Shown here in pieces: positions 52,101 through 58,100 of a DNA stretch of 64,000 bases. A program made the position numbers and the translations under genes. The DNA lies in contig NC_049989.1 in NCBI RefSeq assembly GCF_000003815.2, positions 11,637,704-11,701,703 on the forward strand, given 5' to 3'. Numbering within the stretch: the first letter of the stretch is position 1; each line of letters starts with the position of its first letter. The notes under the pieces are model-generated. The model did not search any database. It was not told the origin of the DNA and was given only the letters and a program-made list of their open reading frames with translations. The stretch is from Branchiostoma floridae. Lineage: Eukaryota; Chordata; Leptocardii; Amphioxiformes; Branchiostomatidae.

Positions 52101-55100
52101 ATTAATCTAACCACCAGGTCACCTTGTCACGTTAAATGTATTTATTTTGGGGGCTAAAACTTTATAAATGTTCCATGACAAAACGGCTTGCTGCGCACCT
52201 GGCAGCTTGTCTGCTATCAGCCCAAATCATCGTCACAAACCCGATATGTATTACTCTCCATGGACTAATCAAGTCGTCATAAAAAGATTGCAATAATCAG
52301 CTGTAGATATCGCTATAAATCTTCCAGAAAATTGCTCACTGTTCGGGCTGATTAACGACCCATGCTTACAGCCTGTAACTGTTACAAATTTTGTGTACTA
52401 ACCACGACTTTGAATTATCATAGATTTTGTAGTCATAAAGTTTGACTGTATGCATACTTTTTGGACTCATCTTGGAAAATATGCATAAAAGATTTTTGAT
52501 TTGTTTTATGATTTTTTAGGAAAGTCAGATCAAACAAATCCATTCAAATATAAACTTCTAGTCACTTAAATAACAGTTACTGTAGGTTGTTGACTGATTC
52601 TGATTTTTGTGATTATACTCTCTAGATCTATAACTTCACACATTTACCTGTACCCTCCATTACTTGTTCTGCTCTGTCAAATTGCAGTGCTTAATGGGTG
52701 TAGAGGGTAGCATTTAGATCAAATATTGATAACTGAAATAACCATCAGTGTTGCATGAGACATGTCTGGTTCAACAAAGCATGAAATATAATTTACTGCA
52801 TCTCAACATCATATGACAGTAACTCAATCACTCCTCACAGATAATTGTCCTGGTCGATTGAACGGCCGTTCAGAAAAACTCTATCTTCGAGCTCTGACGG
52901 CTACATGTAGTCCTGATCATCTGTAATGATTTTTCTGGTATCGACTCAATGTAGATGTTTGATGTAAATGCACTACTGCCCGAATCCTTGGTACCCTGGC
53001 AAGGGTTGTATCTACAACAACATCTGGCAACACTGATCCACGCATTCAGACTGCATGGACAGATAGGCACTAGGAGCTGTCCAGAGTCCATAACAAATTG
53101 TGCTGAATCAGTGGGTCTTTTTATATTGCATAAAGCTACGTCTGAAAAGTCTCCATGATTTCATCTTATGATAAATGTACATGAAAAACTTCATCAAGTT
53201 TGCCAACTTGACTTTCTTACAGCTCAACAGGCCAGAATTTGTCATGCAAAAAATTTGTCACAAAAACGTGATACTTAAGATTTTGAAAGAGTCATAACAG
53301 GAGTTGGACAAACTGAACATTATAAACAGCAAGTACGTGTAGATTATCATTAGACTGAGCACATCACTTTGGATATAAGTTTTTTACTTTTGGCAGCTTA
53401 AAGGTTCAAAATATTATGTAATATTTTGAGAAAAGCCTCTCTGTTACACAGAGAATCATAACCACCAGTGGGGGTCTTCAGGCCTCATCAATTAAAAAGG
53501 AAAAAATAACACAGGTTTGACTGTATCTTCTTCAGTCTCCTCCCATCAGTCTTAAGGATATCCAGTATCTGGAGTTGATCTTTTCTCTCCTGAGGTGCCC
53601 ACATTTCCCCAATCCCTGCAGTGTTTTATTCCATTATCTTATGAGCCTTAGCATCATCTTAAATTATTACAACAACCTTAAAGCTTGGAGGAGCTCCATT
53701 ATTATCCATCATGCAAGTCCAGATAAACGACACTGAGTTAAACATCATTTATTTTTTAAGGCTTACTTGTCTCATCTGAGAAGAAACAAACAATGATAAT
53801 GGTTTATAATAATAATAATGGTTTATTTGGTAGAAGCATTTTGCAGCCTTTCGGCTGAATTGTACACTCCTTTTACATGAGAATCCAAGACAGAGTCAAA
53901 AACTGACTTTGGAAGTACAATTAATAATACAACTGGATAAAATGCTATACATGAAATTTACAACCTTAAGATTAAAATACTATTAATTATGATTTACAGC
54001 AATAAAATAATCACAGCGTTCTAAATGCTTCCTAATCGTAAACATTTTACATTGATGTCGATACAAATTCGGATACATGAACATTTAACAGATTTAAAAA
54101 ATTGATGGAAAAACAAACACACAAACAAATCTACCTGTATTTTGAGCCTTGCCTATACAACTTCAGTTTGATACAGTGTTGATACCAGCTGAGTGTGTTT
54201 GCAAAGTTATATATATTTTGCCACACTGTAACAGTTGTACACTACTGTGATAACACCAAAAGTCATCATTCATTCTTCTGTGCTTACAGATAAGAGTCCC
54301 TCTGAAATCATGATATTCCCTGGACTGTTACAGTATTGAAGCTTATCCAACTTGGTGATAAGAATAAAATGAATATGTATTTCAGTGATGGTTCAGATTT
54401 AGTATCTATTTACTTCCTTACACTGCGCACTCCTGTCAATGTGCTTAGAGCCTTACACTGTAAAACAAGTAGAGCAGCAAAGCTCAGTTCAATAGTCGAA
54501 ACTCGGGGGAAACACTGGAGAAACACACCCAACAGAAGAGGAGATATCTCCTGTGTGTATCTACCCTTTTCCCCCTAGTCTAGGGTTCTTAATATGTTTG
54601 CTTTGGAGGATACAAATCCAAAATGTGTCCTTATCGGCAATTCGAGACTGTGATTCCAATGTGATTCTCATGAGTTTCATGGTAATCAATTACTCTGAGG
54701 ATCAATTGTTACCTCCATGAAATATTTCAGGAGATTATATTTTCACTTGTGTTTGTGTGTGTGTCTGTGTGTCAACAAAATAACTCAAGAATGGCTGAGT
54801 GGATTAGTTTCATACTTGGTGTGTTGGTGTGTTGGTGGGGTGTGATGAAAGCTGGAAATGATTAGATTTTGGGCCCCCCCTAGTGACTTTCCTTGGTACT
54901 GCAGTGCAACTTCCGGTTTTGCTATCTGGTGTTAAGAACAATCTATGGTCACAGTGTTTGGGTGTTAGGTAGCTCTTATGCTCAGAAAGAAGCGACATAA
55001 GTTGGGGCCCCCAAGGGGATAGAATGACTATATTTGTCAATAACTTTATAAGCTCTAAATATTTCATAGAGGTACATGTATGAGGTTGCCGAACTCTAGT

Positions 55101-58100
55101 TTTTGATACTTCCAAGGACGTTTTGTATATTTCATCCATCATACGGAGACAGCAATGTTGTTCTAAGGCACTGATGGTAATGTTACTGATAAGAGCCTGC
55201 CTTTTGGCGACAATTGGTCGTAAAAGATGTCAAGATAGCGCTCTACAGATCTGTTTATTCCACGTAATAAAGTTACAATTCACCATATTATGTTTTATTG
55301 GATGTGTCAGGCTGAATTTGCTGTAATTGCATTCACCGAAGGCAAGCTATACACTACATGTATATATTATAAAGGTTATAGACTACAGTACGCTTTAGTC
55401 AGTCCCTATGAAATTGATTCTTAGTTTTATTTATGTATGTATATATAAATATATATGCAAGTAAGCATGTATATACATAAGTATATGTTATAATGTTTTG
55501 TCACTTCAATGATTCTTATAGTCTCTGCTTTTAAAATCTAGCCATATTCCATATATTTTTGCCTGGCTTGTCTTTTTGAGGCAATCATGTAGAAATCTGA
55601 TGTAGATTCTGCAGTAGATGTCATCCATAGGTTTGACTTATTGTGGCCTTACATCACTTTAGGGGACATTGTTAAACTCCCTATGTATCATAGTAAAAAT
55701 GTTGTAAAGTTTCCTCCCTACTGCTCTCTTGTATGATCTGATTAGATAGTATTTGTGTTTGAATCTAAGTGGTCGTATACTATTTGTGTGCCATAAAATA
55801 CTGCATGCCTTGGTGGTAACCTTGAAAGAGCAATAAGAGTTTAAGAGGGAAGTTTGTGTGTTATCTCTGTTGCAAATCTTAAGATATAAGCCTAAGACGT
55901 CTTGGGAGAATCACTGAAGATGTTATCTCAGTCTCATCCCATCTGCACTCTTCCCCTCAAGACAAAAGATCTAATCTACAAAATTGGATCTTGTCTTAAG
56001 TTAGCAGTAATGAATATGCCTCGGGCCGGAACGCCTTAACAGGAAGGAGTTTTACAATTCTGCCCTGCGCATTTCACTAGTATTTGGGGCCAGTAAGTTT
56101 GGGGTCACATTGTGTGTGTGTGTGTGTGTGGAAAATGCCTGAAGGGATCATCTTCAAGTTCGTATTTGGTAATGCTACTTCACCTTTATCCATAGGATAA
56201 CCTTAAGTTTATGAAAACATTGCTATATTATCATCTTGATGTTGGATCCCTAAATACCCTGTTTTTTAAAGCAACTGATGTAAGCCACCCCACGAATAAA
56301 GACAAACTAGCTCTCTAAGTATATTATGTAGTTTCACCACTTTAGATACTGTAATGATACCAAGACAAGGATAGATGAAAAAATCATATTTAGAAAAAAG
56401 ATGGGACAATTTGACAATATCAGTCATTACATCTGGCTGTAGATGGCCACTAGGGACTGAAACTTTACTGTATATCAATAATATCATAGAATGATGATGG
56501 CTGATGGCACTACAAGCCATAAACCAGAGGGAGCAATGGGGAAAATCTACCAGATAAGAATCAAATGGCTCCCAAAGGGCTGTCTGCATTTGTACTTGGG
56601 ACAATCTTGTTAGGTTTGTTTAGGCCTAATGGTTGGACAGCTGGGGAGGGTTTCAAGTGTTCGTGTATTATTTCCAAGTGAAATATGTTTTATTTTGCTG
56701 AAGAAAAGTTGAAATGTAATTTTTGACACAATCTGTTTAACTCCAGTCTTTGTCAAGAAATGGGAACTAGTCTGTGACAATACATTATGCAGATAGAACA
56801 TAATTATGACTCTTCAAATATTGCCATTGGATCATGTGTGATTTTAACAAATGTATTAGAACTTAATGGCACCCCTCTACTCTGTTGAGGGATGGTTATA
56901 GGGCCATAAATACTCCCCTTACAACAAAGGTTGGTGTTCAAATCAGATCCTTAATTTGTCTAAATATTTGTCAGAAATTGCACTCATATTTGATCCAAAC
57001 CTTTGTGTTAATTTTAAGCTAGTATATTGTACTTCCAGTTCCAAACAGACAAAAAACAATTCAAAAGATACTGTAAATGTAGAAATGTTTGCATGGGTTT
57101 AATTTTTGTGGTCTGCACCTAGCACTCTTGACTGTGAACTAAATACTGTACTCAACAAAATGCTTTTCTCGCCTACCCTATTGTTTCACCTCAAACTAGT
57201 TAAAACTAGCATATACCAAGATTTTGTTCTTCTTATATAATGCAATAGCCCCTGGTCAGTTAAGTTTAAGACATTTGCAGTACTGTCTCAACCCACAAAA
57301 GAGCAGTATTCTAAAATAACCGCTAACCATCAAGTATTCCTCATATTTGCTGAAAATATGAACTTTTGAAACTGCCCCAGGTGAGGGAAAGGCCAGGTAT
57401 ACGGCCTAGTGTAATGGTACTCACAGTCAAAAGGGACAAATGGAAATTGCACAAACCCTGCATGATTTAGTAGTAACCTTTTTGTGTTTAGTAAATGCTT
57501 CTATGGTCAGCAATATTTGCAAGCTGAGGTCACAAAAAGGCTACTGAAAATGTATTTTTTTCTTTTTCTTTCTTTGCTTCTACATTCAGACTCCTTTAAA
57601 AGTCATCTTCCAAGTCTTGCACTGTACATGGTACATGTAAGAGAAAATCAAAAATGAGAAATCATGTAATGTCAAAAACTTAGAGGAAGAAAGTCTTCAA
57701 CAATATACATAATGGTATTGACGGCTCCTGGACCATCTTTTTATAGCCCTGAGATGGTTCATATTTCATGATTGGAGCATACACTGTAACTAAGTGCAGC
57801 TATTTCCTGCTGGCAACTCTGTCCATTATCAGTACTTCTGCTGTAATTGTCCACCGGCAAAAGGCAAGGCTGAAGGGGAATTATTACATCGATCATCNNN
57901 NNNNNNNNNNNNNNNNNNNNNNNNNNNNNNNNNNNNNNNNNNNNNNNNNNNNNNNNNNNNNNNNNNNNNNNNNNNNNNNNNNNNNNNNNNNNNNNNNATT
58001 TATGCTGAATTCAGAAGAACCCCCTATGTTTTACGCTAAATCAAGGAAGGCAATTATGCTAAATTTGGTCGCCTCAAAACGAATTACGTACTAGATAAGA

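Noticed and set aside
54810-55142. 110-codon minus-strand frame in intron 11
   Set aside because: Lies in a GT-rich degraded repeat and has no domain signature.
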